Under the pieces are notes generated by a model. That model searched no databases, had not been told where the DNA came from, and saw nothing but the letters and a program-made list of their open reading frames with translations. The translations under genes and the position numbers were made by a program. A stretch of 64,000 nucleotides of DNA from CAWAVN01 sp963825075 (GTDB lineage: Bacteria > Planctomycetota > Planctomycetia > Planctomycetales > Planctomycetaceae). Below, piece after piece: positions 1 through 9,597 of the stretch; within the stretch, counting starts at the first letter, position 1; each line of letters begins with the position of its first letter. Location: positions 248,001 through 312,000 of the forward strand of contig CAWGRX010000030.1 of NCBI GenBank assembly GCA_963825075.1. Reading direction: 5' to 3'.

Positions 1-642
1 GGCTGCCACGGAGCGATCAACGGGCTGAGAGTCGCGCGGGCCTTTGCGGAAAGTCATCCGCAGGCGCGGGTGCTGATGCTGGCAGTGGAACTGTGCAGCT
101 TGCATCATCAATACGGTTGGCAGCCCGACCGCATCGTGGCCAACGCCCTATTCGCCGACGGTTCGGCGGCGATTGTCGGCGGCCGAGTTTCTGCGGAATC
201 TCCTTCGTCCCGCTGGCAAATGACCGCGAACGGTTCGCTCGTCCTGCCGGATTCCCAGGATGCGATGAGCTGGCGGATCGGCGATCACGGTTTCAATATG
301 ACGCTCTCCGCCACCGTGCCCGACGTGATCCGCCAATCGCTCAAAAGCTGGCTCGCGGAATGGCTCGCATCGCACAACCGCTCGCTCGACGATATTGAGT
401 GCTGGGCGATTCATCCCGGCGGCCCCCGCATCCTGACCGCCTGCGGCGAAGCCCTCGATTTATCGCCGGAGCAAATCAAACCGTCCCGCGACATCCTGGC
501 CCGCTATGGCAACATGTCCTCGCCGACGGTGTTGTTCATCCTGGAAGAACTGACGCGGATCGGTGCCCGCGGCCCCTGCGTCGCTTTGGCCTTCGGTCCG
601 GGTTTGACCATTGAAGCGATGCTGCTCGAATCGTCCCGCTAA
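1..642 (+). CDS. Type III polyketide synthase (chalcone synthase-like), 5' end cut by window
   Basis: The reading frame is open from base 1, so the N-terminal half lies outside the window. The first residues, GCHGAINGLR, match the active-site Cys region of chalcone/stilbene synthase-type enzymes (family form QGCxxG), so the Cys at codon 2 is probably the nucleophile. The rest of the triad is present: His in IHPGGPRIL and Asn in GNMSSPT near the C-terminus. Family members condense malonyl-CoA units onto an acyl-CoA starter in the cytoplasm; the product cannot be told from this fragment. Its partners would lie upstream, outside the window. The gene ends 140 bases before the next start. Confidence 0.85.
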   Translation, partial: GCHGAINGLRVARAFAESHPQARVLMLAVELCSLHHQYGWQPDRIVANALFADGSAAIVGGRVSAESPSSRWQMTANGSLVLPDSQDAMSWRIGDHGFNMTLSATVPDVIRQSLKSWLAEWLASHNRSLDDIECWAIHPGGPRILTACGEALDLSPEQIKPSRDILARYGNMSSPTVLFILEELTRIGARGPCVALAFGPGLTIEAMLLESSR

Positions 643-780
643 AGAACTCCGCGCGCAAAGTTGTCAGCAACTTAGCATACAGAGTTTGACAGGTTCTCCG
701 TCATGGCGTCGAGTTGTCGGTAATTTCTGCCGATGATAACGATTATGTGGACTTGTCAAATCATGTCGGGGAGGCTGCAG

Positions 781-2346
781 ATGGCCGGGGGACGATTGGC
801 CTCGATGTTTGTCGGTGTGGGGATCCTGGCGGGGGGATGTTCCACGGCGAATGTCGCGCACGATGCCGAGTACGTCGATTTGTCGTACAAAGTCCAACAG
901 GCCGGCTCAGCGGCTGCCCAGGACACCGTTGATCCTGTCGTGCCGGAACTGGAAGGGCCGCATCCGGTTGAGGAATACATTCAAGTCGCAATCGCTCAAA
1001 ACCCGGAAATCCAGGCCGCGCGGAAACGTCTGGAGGCGGCGGGTTATCAGGTGCCGGTCGCGGGGAGCCTTCAGGATCCAATGCTGAACGTGACGGTGCA
1101 GCCCTCGCCTGTGGAAACCGCCGCCGGGAAGCAGCAGGCGATTGTGGCCGCGAACCAGAAATTACCCTGGTTCGGCAAGCTGGATCGGCGGGGAGCTCGT
1201 GCGGAAGCCGAAACCAATGTCATGCGGGCCGAACTCGCGGCGGCCGAACTTGCCGTCATCGAGCGGGTCCAGCGGGCCTATTACGAATTGTATTTTATTC
1301 AACAAGCGATCGCCGTCACCGAACAAGAACAAGACCTCCTCGTCCAAATCCGCGACGTGGCTTTGGCCCGGTACAAAGCCGAGAAAACCAGCCAGCAGGA
1401 TGTGCTCCGGGCGGAGTTGGAAATTTCCAACATCCAGAACGATTTGATTCGGCTCCGGCAACAACGCAAAAGCGGCCAGGCCGCGTTGGCCCGCTTCTTG
1501 CACATCGCGCCGCAAACTGGCGTCGAGGCTTTGAACAAACTGCCTGCAAGTCAGATCATCAAAGATCTCGAATCGCTCCAGGAGCAAGCGGTCGCGGCCC
1601 GTCCCGAACTGCATTCCAAGCTGGCGGCACTTCAGCGGGACCAGCAAGCCGTCGAACTGGCGCTGTTGGATTACAAGCCCGACATGACGGTCGGCTTCTC
1701 CTGGATCGGCGTGTCGAACAGCGGGATCAGTCCGGTGGCCAATGGCCGGGATGCTTTCCTGTTGACGGCGGGGATTAACCTGCCGGTGTATCGCCAGCGT
1801 TTGGATTCCGAGGTCCGCTCTGTGGAGGCCCAAGCCGTGGCCACGGCGCGCGAATACGATGCGGTCCGCGATAACACCTTGGCCGAAGTCGTCGATCTGT
1901 TCGCCCAAATAGAAAGCCAGCGCGAACTGTTGACCTTGTTTGAAGAAGACATTCTGCCGCGTTCCCGGCAGACGCTGGAAGTCTCCAGCCAAGCCTATAA
2001 TGTGGGCGAGGTGGATTTCTTGCAACTGCTCGACAACTGGCGGCAGCTATTGCGGTATGAAATCAGCTATCGCCGCATCGATGCTTCGCTGCGGCAAACG
2101 CTGGCCGAACTGGAACGGGTCGTCGGCGGATTCCTCGGCCCGATCCCCGAACCTGCGAACGGTATCAAGAACGTTCCCCCGCCCGCCGACGCCGAGAAGC
2201 CTGAAGCCGAACAACCGCAGCCCGAAAACGATGAGCCGAGGACCAACGGCGATCAAAAGCCCGGGAACAATAATCCAAGCAAAGACGAACTCGGCTCTTG
2301 TTGGCCCCTTCGCCAAAGCCGAATTACGCCCGCGAGCATCCGCTAA
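781..2346 (+). CDS. TolC-family outer membrane efflux lipoprotein
   Basis: A 521-residue protein of the outer membrane factor (TolC/OEP) family, which forms the outer membrane channel of tripartite efflux pumps. The ATG at 781 is preferred over in-frame ATGs at 733, 745 and 763: GGGGAGG at 768-773 lies six bases upstream, and this start gives a short lipoprotein signal with lipobox LAGGC (Cys20). The body is long, Gln/Glu/Ala-rich and helical, with two similar halves typical of OEP repeats (around ANQKLPWFGK and GINLPVYRQR). The last 60 residues are Pro/Glu/Asn-rich and probably disordered. No adaptor or inner membrane pump gene adjoins it, so the substrate is unknown. The next small lipoprotein gene starts 11 bases after the stop, which suggests an operon. 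Confidence 0.8.
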   Translation: MAGGRLASMFVGVGILAGGCSTANVAHDAEYVDLSYKVQQAGSAAAQDTVDPVVPELEGPHPVEEYIQVAIAQNPEIQAARKRLEAAGYQVPVAGSLQDPMLNVTVQPSPVETAAGKQQAIVAANQKLPWFGKLDRRGARAEAETNVMRAELAAAELAVIERVQRAYYELYFIQQAIAVTEQEQDLLVQIRDVALARYKAEKTSQQDVLRAELEISNIQNDLIRLRQQRKSGQAALARFLHIAPQTGVEALNKLPASQIIKDLESLQEQAVAARPELHSKLAALQRDQQAVELALLDYKPDMTVGFSWIGVSNSGISPVANGRDAFLLTAGINLPVYRQRLDSEVRSVEAQAVATAREYDAVRDNTLAEVVDLFAQIESQRELLTLFEEDILPRSRQTLEVSSQAYNVGEVDFLQLLDNWRQLLRYEISYRRIDASLRQTLAELERVVGGFLGPIPEPANGIKNVPPPADAEKPEAEQPQPENDEPRTNGDQKPGNNNPSKDELGSCWPLRQSRITPASIR

Positions 2347-2357
2347 GGAGATTCCTC

Positions 2358-2582
2358 ATGCCGCCACTTCGCCACGGTTTCGCGGTGTTGCTTTTCGGCG
2401 CATCCCTTTGCGGATGCTCCCAGTTTTCTCACTGGTACGCCTGCGGAGTGCCCTGCCAATACGCTCCGCGTCCGCCCTTGCCTTACGATCAATACCCCGG
2501 CTGCGTATGCCACTCCCACGTCGTCACCGAGCGGAGTCCCATCCCGCAACCGCCCGTAAAACCCGCCGACAGCGAAGATTAG
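2358..2582 (+). CDS. Small predicted lipoprotein, hypothetical
   Basis: A 74-residue protein starting at an ATG preceded by AAGGAGAT at a good distance. The N-terminus is a lipoprotein signal with hydrophobic core VLLFGASL and lipobox LCGC (Cys20). The mature part is rich in Pro, Tyr, Cys and His (several Cys as C-x3-C and C-x-C), which could bind metal, but no family was recognised. It follows the TolC-type gene by 11 bases and is probably co-transcribed, so an accessory role in the same envelope system is possible. That is inference from position only. Confidence 0.6.
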   Translation: MPPLRHGFAVLLFGASLCGCSQFSHWYACGVPCQYAPRPPLPYDQYPGCVCHSHVVTERSPIPQPPVKPADSED

Positions 2583-2785
2583 CGCAGATCAGGAGCTTGC
2601 CACTCCGCTTGATTGGCAGAGCGAACGGCGACTTTCACTTCTCGACAGTATCGAGGAATCCCCGGCCGCAGTCCCGCGCAGCTTCGCGCGGCCCTCCTTG
2701 AACGAAACCGCTCGGCATGCGAGAATTGGAAGTTGTTGATGCGATTCTCTCGCCATTCGATCCGCGGTTTTAATTTGGGAAGGCC

Positions 2786-5700
2786 GTGCCCGTGATTCCC
2801 CATTTTCTTCCACTGTTTGTTGCTTGTGGAATGATGCTGACGCTGCTTTGCCCGGCGTCGGCGGCGGACCAGATCAATTATCTCAAACAGATCAAACCGA
2901 TCTTCGCCGAGAAATGCTATTCCTGCCACGGCGTTTTGAAACAGGAATCCGAACTGCGGCTGGAAACGCGGGGCTTGATGCGCAAAGGCGGAGTCAGCGG
3001 CCCCGTCATCATTCCGCAACATGCCAAGGAAAGCCTGCTGGTAGAGCGCATTTCCGCCGGCAAGGACGAGCGCATGCCACCCGCCGGCGAAGGCACCGCG
3101 CTCAAGCCCGACGAAATCGCACTCATCCGGGAGTGGATCGCTCAGGGCGCGATCGCCCCGCCGGAAAAAATCCCCGTTGCGCCTCAAAAGCATTGGGCGT
3201 TTCAACGGATCGAAAAACCGACGTCGGCCGATTCCGTCGATGGGTTCCTGAGGGTCAAACGAGCGGAGCATTCCCTCAAAACCCAACCGCCGGCGGAGCG
3301 GTCGATTTTGCTCAGGCGGCTGTATCTCGATTTGATCGGCTTGCCGCCCACGCGCGAACAGCTTCAAGACTCCCGCCCCTGGGAAGAAATCGTGGATGAG
3401 CTTTTGAAAAGCCCGCACCACGGGGAACGGTGGGGTCGGCATTGGATGGACATCTGGCGGTATTCCGATTGGTACGGTCTCGGGGCCCAACTCCGCTATA
3501 GCCAAAAGCACCTTTGGCATTGGCGGGATTGGATCGTGGAATCGCTCAACGCCGACAAAGCCTACGACCGGATGATTCTGGAAATGCTTGCCGGCGACGA
3601 GTTGGCTCCCAACGATCCCGACGTGATTCGCGGCACCGGTTTTCTCGCGCGGAACTATTATCTCTTCAATCGCACGACCTGGCTGGACAGCACGATCGAG
3701 CACACGAGCAAGGCGTTCTTGGGGCTGACGCTCAACTGCGCAAAATGCCACGACCACAAGTACGATCCCGTCTCGCAGAAAGACTATTACCGCTTCCGGG
3801 CGATCTTTGAGCCGCACCAGGTTCGGCTCGATCCGCTGCCGGGGGTGATGGATTTGGAAAAAGACGGCCTGCCCCGCGTGTTCGATAATCATCTGGAAAT
3901 AAAGACCTACCTGCACCGTAAAGGCAACCCGCAGGATCCCGACAAAGACACCGAGATCACGCCCGGCGTCCCCGCGATCCTCGCGAACTTCGCCCCGAAA
4001 ATCGAACCGGTCCAACTGCCCGTCGAAGCCTATGCGCCCGGCGTTCGGGATTACGTTCAAGAAGACCACATCGAAGCGGCGATGGCAGATGTCGCCGCCG
4101 CGAAACAGGAACTCGCCGCCGCCCGCAAAAAAATCGCGAAAGCCGTCGCCGAAAAACCAAAAACGAAGTCCGCGACGGAAGAGACCGGCGCGTTTCAAAT
4201 CCGTGATGATTTCTCCAAACCGAACCCCGATGTTTGGGAACTCATCGGCGAGGGCTGGAAATACGAAGATGGCAAACTGCTGCAGACCAAACCGACGCGG
4301 GAACTCAACATGCTCCAGCTGAAACAGCCGCATCCGCGGGATTTTGAGTTGGTTTGCAAGTACACAACCACCGGCGGGACGACCTATAAATCCGTGACGT
4401 TTCGCTTCGATCTGACGGAGGACAACCAGTACGCCAACTTTGTTTACACCTCCGCCTATGCCAAGGGGCCGAAAGTACAAGTCGCCTATACGAGAAATGG
4501 AAAACATACCTATCCGCCCGACGGTCAGGTCGCCAGGCCGATCAAGGTCGGCGAGACTTACGAACTGAAATTTGCCGTGCGAAATCGGCTTGTGAATGTG
4601 TGGTTGAACGAGGCGTTCCTGTTCGCCTACCGCTTGCCGGACCGCAAACCGGGGGGCAGGTTGAGTCTGTCCGGCTTTGATGCGACCGTCGCGTTTGATT
4701 CGGTTTCGATTCGCGCGTTGCCGGAGGGTGTCGAACTCACCGAAGCCAAAAAAACGGCCTCAAAAACGCCGGCGAACGCGGAAAGTCAGTTCCAAATCGC
4801 CGAGGCAAAGTTGAAGGCGATGGAGGCGAAGTTATCGTCTCTCCGCGCGACCTTCGCCGCCGACAATGCGAAATACCGTGACAGGCTCGATGCGGAAATG
4901 CTCAAGCCCTTGGTTAAAAGAGCCGCGGAGTGCGAAGCCTTGGCATTGACGGCGGAAGCGGAATACGAACGGCTTGCCCACGCCGCCGATGCCGCGAAGA
5001 AAAAAGCCGCCGAGGGAAAATCGAAGCAGGCCGATCAAAAACTGGCCGCGATCAAAAAGGGCGACGTAGATTACACATCCCTCCGCGCGGCGAAAAAAGC
5101 TTTGGAAACGCCGGCCCACAAGGAAACCGATTATCCGGTCGTCTATCCCGAAACCAGCACCGGCCGGCGTTTGGCGCTCGCGAAGTGGATGGTGTCGCGG
5201 GAAAATCCGCTCACTTCGCGGGTGGCGGTCAATCACGTGTGGACGAGGCATTTCGGAGAGCCGCTGGTCGAATCCGTATTCGACTTCGGCCTCCGCGCGG
5301 AGCGGCCCGAGCATGTGGAGCTTCTGGATTTTCTCGCGGCGGAGTTTATGGAATCGGGCTGGAGCTTTCGGCATCTGCATCGGCTGATCGTCACCTCCGA
5401 GGCTTACCGCTTGAGTTCTTCGACCGCCGGGGCCGACGCCGAGACTCTGGCGACCGATCCGAATAACCATTTCTATTGGCGGATGAACGCCCGGCGGATG
5501 GAAGCCCAGGCCGTGCGGGACAGCTTGCTCACGCTCGCGGGCCGGCTCGATCGCAAACTCGGCGGGCCTTCGCTCGAACCCGGCCAGGGCAATCGCCGAA
5601 GTCTGTACTTCAAACATTCCCGCGACCAGGAGGACAAGTTTCTGTCGATGTTCGACGATGCCGACCACCTGCAATGCTACCGCCGGAGCGAAAGCATCGT

Positions 5701-5998
5701 CCCTCAGCAAGCCTTGGCTCTATCCAATAGCAAATTGGCCCTTCAAATGTCGGCGGCGATCGCGGCGGAGATCGTCAAGCAAAACGCTCCCCCCGACCGT
5801 GAGACGTTTATCAATCTGGCCTTTGAAACCCTCTTAGCCCGATCGCCGGACGACGCCGAGCTCGCGGCATGTCTGGCCTTCTGCACGAAGTTGGACGACT
5901 TGCTGAAACACCAGAAGTCCTCCGAGCGGGATACGCGAATCCAAGCGCGGCTGGTGCATGCCTTGCTCAATCACAACGACTTTATTTCGATCAGGTGA
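2786..5998 (+). CDS. Planctomycete cytochrome c / PSCyt2 (DUF1549) / PSD1 (DUF1553) protein with embedded beta-sandwich domain
   Basis: A 1070-residue exported protein. The GTG at 2786 follows GGGAAGG and opens a Sec signal peptide ending near ASAA (residue 27). Domains in order: a planctomycete-type cytochrome c domain with heme motif CYSCH (residues 44-48); a PSCyt2/DUF1549 region (about 130-340) with a second CAKCH motif near 317; a lamin-G/keto-disaccharide-hydrolase-like beta-sandwich insertion (about 470-660) flanked by Lys/Ala-rich coiled segments; and the PSD1/DUF1553 domain (about 790-1050). Such proteins are hallmarks of planctomycetes, usually sit beside DUF1501 genes, and are thought to act in extracellular polysaccharide use, though their reaction is unproven. 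The DUF1501 gene follows five bases later. Confidence 0.9.
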   Translation: MPVIPHFLPLFVACGMMLTLLCPASAADQINYLKQIKPIFAEKCYSCHGVLKQESELRLETRGLMRKGGVSGPVIIPQHAKESLLVERISAGKDERMPPAGEGTALKPDEIALIREWIAQGAIAPPEKIPVAPQKHWAFQRIEKPTSADSVDGFLRVKRAEHSLKTQPPAERSILLRRLYLDLIGLPPTREQLQDSRPWEEIVDELLKSPHHGERWGRHWMDIWRYSDWYGLGAQLRYSQKHLWHWRDWIVESLNADKAYDRMILEMLAGDELAPNDPDVIRGTGFLARNYYLFNRTTWLDSTIEHTSKAFLGLTLNCAKCHDHKYDPVSQKDYYRFRAIFEPHQVRLDPLPGVMDLEKDGLPRVFDNHLEIKTYLHRKGNPQDPDKDTEITPGVPAILANFAPKIEPVQLPVEAYAPGVRDYVQEDHIEAAMADVAAAKQELAAARKKIAKAVAEKPKTKSATEETGAFQIRDDFSKPNPDVWELIGEGWKYEDGKLLQTKPTRELNMLQLKQPHPRDFELVCKYTTTGGTTYKSVTFRFDLTEDNQYANFVYTSAYAKGPKVQVAYTRNGKHTYPPDGQVARPIKVGETYELKFAVRNRLVNVWLNEAFLFAYRLPDRKPGGRLSLSGFDATVAFDSVSIRALPEGVELTEAKKTASKTPANAESQFQIAEAKLKAMEAKLSSLRATFAADNAKYRDRLDAEMLKPLVKRAAECEALALTAEAEYERLAHAADAAKKKAAEGKSKQADQKLAAIKKGDVDYTSLRAAKKALETPAHKETDYPVVYPETSTGRRLALAKWMVSRENPLTSRVAVNHVWTRHFGEPLVESVFDFGLRAERPEHVELLDFLAAEFMESGWSFRHLHRLIVTSEAYRLSSSTAGADAETLATDPNNHFYWRMNARRMEAQAVRDSLLTLAGRLDRKLGGPSLEPGQGNRRSLYFKHSRDQEDKFLSMFDDADHLQCYRRSESIVPQQALALSNSKLALQMSAAIAAEIVKQNAPPDRETFINLAFETLLARSPDDAELAACLAFCTKLDDLLKHQKSSERDTRIQARLVHALLNHNDFISIR

Positions 5999-6003
5999 CC
6001 AAA

Positions 6004-7427
6004 ATGGAACGCCGGGATTTTTTAGCACGGACCGGATGGGGATTCGGCAGTTTGGCGCTGGCTTCGCTTCTGGAATCCGACGGCTTGGCTGCGGACGGTT
6101 GGACGCCGCCGGACGGCAAACCGCATTTTCAGGCCCCAAGGCGAAGAGCGTGATCTGGCTGTTCATGCGGGGCGGGGTGAGCCACATGGAGAGCTTCGAT
6201 TCCAAGCCCGCGTTGACGAAATACGCCGGCAAATCGATTAACGAGACGCCTTTCGCGGACGTGCAGGATCCGGAGAAGCTCAAGAAAGTCCGCGTGGTCG
6301 TGGTCAACGACGCCAACGGCCAACAGCGGAACAAAATCTATCCGCTCCAGGTCGGCTCGAAGCGCTACGGCGAAAGCGGGATCGAAGTCAGCGATTGGTT
6401 CCCCCACATCGGCTCGTGTATCGACGACATCGCGGTGATCCGTTCGATGTGGACCACTGACGACAACCACGGGGCCCAGGTACAGTTTCATTCGGGCAGG
6501 CATATGCTCGATCCGCGGGTGCCGACGATCGGGGCCTGGATCAATTACGGTCTGGGAACGCTCAACGAAAATCTGCCGCAGTTTATCAGCATGGGGCCGC
6601 GGTATTTCGATGTGCGGGACGGGCATTACCTCGGCCCGGCTTACGATGCGGTGACGCTCAAAGTCGATCCCCAGAATCCGCTGGATTATGCAAAGCCCGA
6701 AGGCCCGGTTTCGACGGCGGAACAAGAACTGGGGTTCGATCTGGTGAACCGGTTGAATCGGCTGAATGAAAAAAGGTATCCGAACGATGCCGCCCTCGAA
6801 GCCCGCATCAAATCGTATGAGTTGGCGTATCGCATGCAGACCTCGGTGCCGGAGGTGATCCGCTTCGACGAGGAAACCAAGGCCACGCAGTCGCTGTACG
6901 GGTTCGATCAAAACGAGACCCGGCCGTTTGCGGAGCAGCTGCTCGCGGCCCGGCGGTTTGTGGAAAAAGGCGTGCGGTTTATCCAGATCATGCACGGAGC
7001 CGGAGCCGCGGGTGCCTGGGATCAGCACTCAAATCTGAAGGCCCGCCACTCGGAGCTCGCGAAGCAGGTCGATCGGCCCATCGCGGGGTTATTGACCGAT
7101 CTCAAGCAGCGAGGATTGTTGGATGAGACGCTGGTCGTGTTCGCGACCGAGTTCGGCCGCACGCCCGGTTCGCAAGGGACAAACGGCCGGGACCATCATC
7201 CCTACGGCTTCAGCGTGTGGATGGCGGGCGGCGGCATCCAAGGCGGCCTCGCGCACGGGGCGACGGATGAGATCGGCTTTCACGCTGTGGAGCATCCGCA
7301 TTATGTCACCGACGTGCACGCCACGATTCTGCACCAGCTCGGCCTCGAATCCCACCGCATGCAGGTCCCCGGCCAAAAACGCCTGGACCAGGATTTCGGG
7401 CATGTGATCCACGAAATCCTCGCGTGA
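6004..7427 (+). CDS. DUF1501 family protein, frame broken near 6137
   Basis: The true start is the ATG at 6004, giving MERRDFLARTGWGFG, a Tat-like signal with twin Arg typical of DUF1501 proteins. Reading stays in that frame to PHFQAP and then resumes one frame over as KAKSVIWLFMRGG, the conserved start of the DUF1501 sulfatase-like alkaline phosphatase fold. Restoring one C in the CCCC run at 6134-6137 rejoins the two parts into about 475 residues. The remainder carries MESFDSKP, TDDNHGAQVQFHSGRH and FATEFGRTPG, as in the family. It lies five bases after the PSD1 gene, its usual partner. The function is unproven; a periplasmic role in sulfated polysaccharide use is inferred from families. 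The break is more likely a sequence error than decay. Confidence 0.85.
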
Positions 7428-7588
7428 AATCGCTTGGGTCGGCGAACCACCGGAAAAGTTCGCAGCAGTCCTTGGTCGTTTCACACGATTTTGTAGGATT
7501 TTGTTGAGCCGGCACGGAAATTGGATCCCACACTTCTCAGGCAAACTCTGCGAATCCTTCCGCCCATGTGATTTGAATTTCCGACACG

Positions 7589-9259
7589 ATGCCTGAACAC
7601 ACGGCTCATCCGATCGAACCCCCGCTGCCCGTTTGCCGCGGCCTGGAGTTTCGGCTGTTATTGGGCGGGGTGTGGCTTGCGAGCTTGCTGTTCTTGACGG
7701 GATTGACGATCGCGGATCCCGATTTGTGGGGGCATACGCTGTATGGCATGCGGGCCATCGAGCAGGGCGTCCTCGCCGAGCGGAGCGATCCGTTTTCCTA
7801 TACCGCAAACGGGGCGGAGTGGGTGAACCACGAATGGCTCACGGAATGGCAGTTGGGTTGGTTGTGGACGCACAAAAGCAGTGCGGGCCTCGTCGCGTGG
7901 CGGAATCTGTGGCTGCTCGTCTTATGGTCGGCGGCGGGTTGGGGATTGGTCAAGAGCGGCTGCCGCTTGGGAGCGGCTCTTTTGCTGTTGGTGCTCACTG
8001 CGGAGTGTCTGTCGGATTTCGTGGTGTTCGTCCGGCCGCAGTTGGCGACGTTCGGGATGTTCGCGGTGATGTTGTTATTGCTCCGCCGATTCTGGGACGA
8101 TCCCCAGCAGCACGGCGTTTGGGTTCTGCCGATTCTGACGGCGGCGTGGGTGAACTATCACGGCGGGTTTCTCGCGGGGCTGGGCATGCAGGCGGCGTTC
8201 GTGTTCGCGGGCGTGCTCGGTTTGCGGGAACCTTTGGGAAAACGCCGGCTCTTGGTGTTGTCCTTCGTTTTCCTGGCTTCCATGTTGGCGACGGGGCTGA
8301 ATCCGTACGGCTGGCGGATGCACGCGATGCTCTGGAAGCACTTGGGGACCGAGCAGTTCGTCCGCGAATGGCAGCCGCTGTGGGCCGCACGCCAATCGCC
8401 CGTGTACTATGTGCCGTTTTTATTGATGGGGCTCAGCTTGCCGGGCATTCGCAAAACGCGGCCGGTGGATTGGATCGTGCTGGGCGTCGTGTCCTGGCAG
8501 GCGGTTTCGCATCTCCGGCACGTGGCGCTCTTGGCCATTAGTGTTTTCATTTTGCTCCCGGCGGCCCTTTCGGAAAGCTGCGATCGCATGTTCTCGCGGA
8601 TATCGGAACAACTGTCACAACCGCGAAGTGGGCCCGTTCGCATCGGTGGAGTCGTCCTCATCATCGGCTTTCTGGGAATTCTGCATTGGCGATCCGTGCG
8701 CGAGTTGCGGGAGCACGGGATCGGCTTTGGAGAGATTGCTGTCGAAACCCAGAGCCAAGTCCCCGGCATGCCGATGAACGCGATCGCCTTCATCCGTGAG
8801 CAGAGGCTGACGGGAAATCTGGTGACGGATTACGGATGGGGGCAGTGCGTGATCTGGCATTTGTTCCCGGACATCCGCGTCGCTTTTGATGGCCGGTATC
8901 GCACGGTTTATCCGGCGGAATTGGAACAGCAGTTTCTCGATTGGCAGCGGGTCGGTCCGAAAACCAAACGAACGGCGGTTTTGGATGATTACCCCACGGA
9001 ATTGGCCCTGGTTCCGGCCGAGAGCTTGCCTGACGAATACCTCAAAACCCGGCCGGATTGGGCTGAGGTATATCGCGATGAGCAGGCCGCGATTTATCTC
9101 AACCGGCACATTCCGCGTCTTCGGAACGTCATCGAACGGAACCGGCAGCGGTCGGTGCGAACGCCCGCTCTTCCGCGGTGGGTGCATTTTCCGGGAACCG
9201 CGCCGATCGGCACATCGGTTGCAACACAAGAGTCCCAAACGATTCTGAAAATGCCTTGA
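7589..9259 (+). CDS. Polytopic membrane protein, GT-C glycosyltransferase-like, hypothetical
   Basis: A 556-residue protein with many hydrophobic segments over the first 360 residues and a soluble C-terminal part of about 180 residues. Near the N-terminus it has DPDLWGH (residues 43-49) after the first membrane helix, followed by a loop with DPFSYT and NHEWLTE. This arrangement resembles predicted GT-C-fold membrane glycosyltransferases, where an acidic motif in the first outer loop binds lipid-phosphate sugar. The C-terminal part repeats motifs such as DYGWGQCVIWHLFP and FDGRYRTVYP that I associate with planctomycete hypothetical proteins. It sits 28 bases upstream of a pilin gene on the same strand, so modification of exported proteins is possible but unproven. 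Confidence 0.55.
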   Translation: MPEHTAHPIEPPLPVCRGLEFRLLLGGVWLASLLFLTGLTIADPDLWGHTLYGMRAIEQGVLAERSDPFSYTANGAEWVNHEWLTEWQLGWLWTHKSSAGLVAWRNLWLLVLWSAAGWGLVKSGCRLGAALLLLVLTAECLSDFVVFVRPQLATFGMFAVMLLLLRRFWDDPQQHGVWVLPILTAAWVNYHGGFLAGLGMQAAFVFAGVLGLREPLGKRRLLVLSFVFLASMLATGLNPYGWRMHAMLWKHLGTEQFVREWQPLWAARQSPVYYVPFLLMGLSLPGIRKTRPVDWIVLGVVSWQAVSHLRHVALLAISVFILLPAALSESCDRMFSRISEQLSQPRSGPVRIGGVVLIIGFLGILHWRSVRELREHGIGFGEIAVETQSQVPGMPMNAIAFIREQRLTGNLVTDYGWGQCVIWHLFPDIRVAFDGRYRTVYPAELEQQFLDWQRVGPKTKRTAVLDDYPTELALVPAESLPDEYLKTRPDWAEVYRDEQAAIYLNRHIPRLRNVIERNRQRSVRTPALPRWVHFPGTAPIGTSVATQESQTILKMP

Positions 9260-9287
9260 TGCCCAATCACCTTTTTCAGGGACTGCC

Positions 9288-9476
9288 ATGTTTCGTCGCA
9301 AACTCCAACAATTTGGAAAAACTCAAACTCCGCGCCGCGGTTCGGTTTTCGTGGAATACCTCTTGCTACTCACGATTGTCGGCATTGGCGTGATCGTGGG
9401 TCTGGTCAGCGTCCGCGGCGCTTTGGTGAACGAACTGATGGATTTGGCGAACGCCATCAACGCCATCAATTGCTGA
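9288..9476 (+). CDS. Flp-type (class IVb) prepilin
   Basis: A 62-residue protein starting at the ATG at 9288 behind CAGGGAC. A basic leader ends in Gly18, followed by SVFVEYLLLLTIVGIGV. Cleavage after Gly18 places Glu at mature position 5 followed by Tyr, the G/xxxxEY signature of Flp pilins, and the rest is one hydrophobic helix. It would be processed by a TadV-type prepilin peptidase and polymerised into a thin pilus in the inner membrane. The following genes encode TadB/TadC-like platform proteins, which supports the call. No TadA/CpaF ATPase or secretin gene is adjacent. Confidence 0.75.
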   Translation: MFRRKLQQFGKTQTPRRGSVFVEYLLLLTIVGIGVIVGLVSVRGALVNELMDLANAINAINC

Positions 9477-9597
9477 GGACCGCCGCTTCGGGCGATGCCA
9501 AATGGAAACATTGGCGTTGTCCGGCGTAAACACGGGGCAGCCGTTTGACATCTCAGTCGGGTCCCAAGTTTTAGTCGCGTTTCCAGGGGGATTTCCA

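Noticed and set aside
2579..4507. A 642-codon open frame on the minus strand
   Set aside because: It lies antisense to the well-supported PSD1 protein, has no family features and a shadow-like composition produced by GC-rich codons.
6130..6145. Programmed frameshifting in the DUF1501 gene
   Set aside because: No slippery heptamer or following stem is evident at the CCCC run, and similar breaks occur in many unrelated genes.
6129..7028. A 299-codon minus-strand frame
   Set aside because: Antisense to the DUF1501 gene; no domain recognised.
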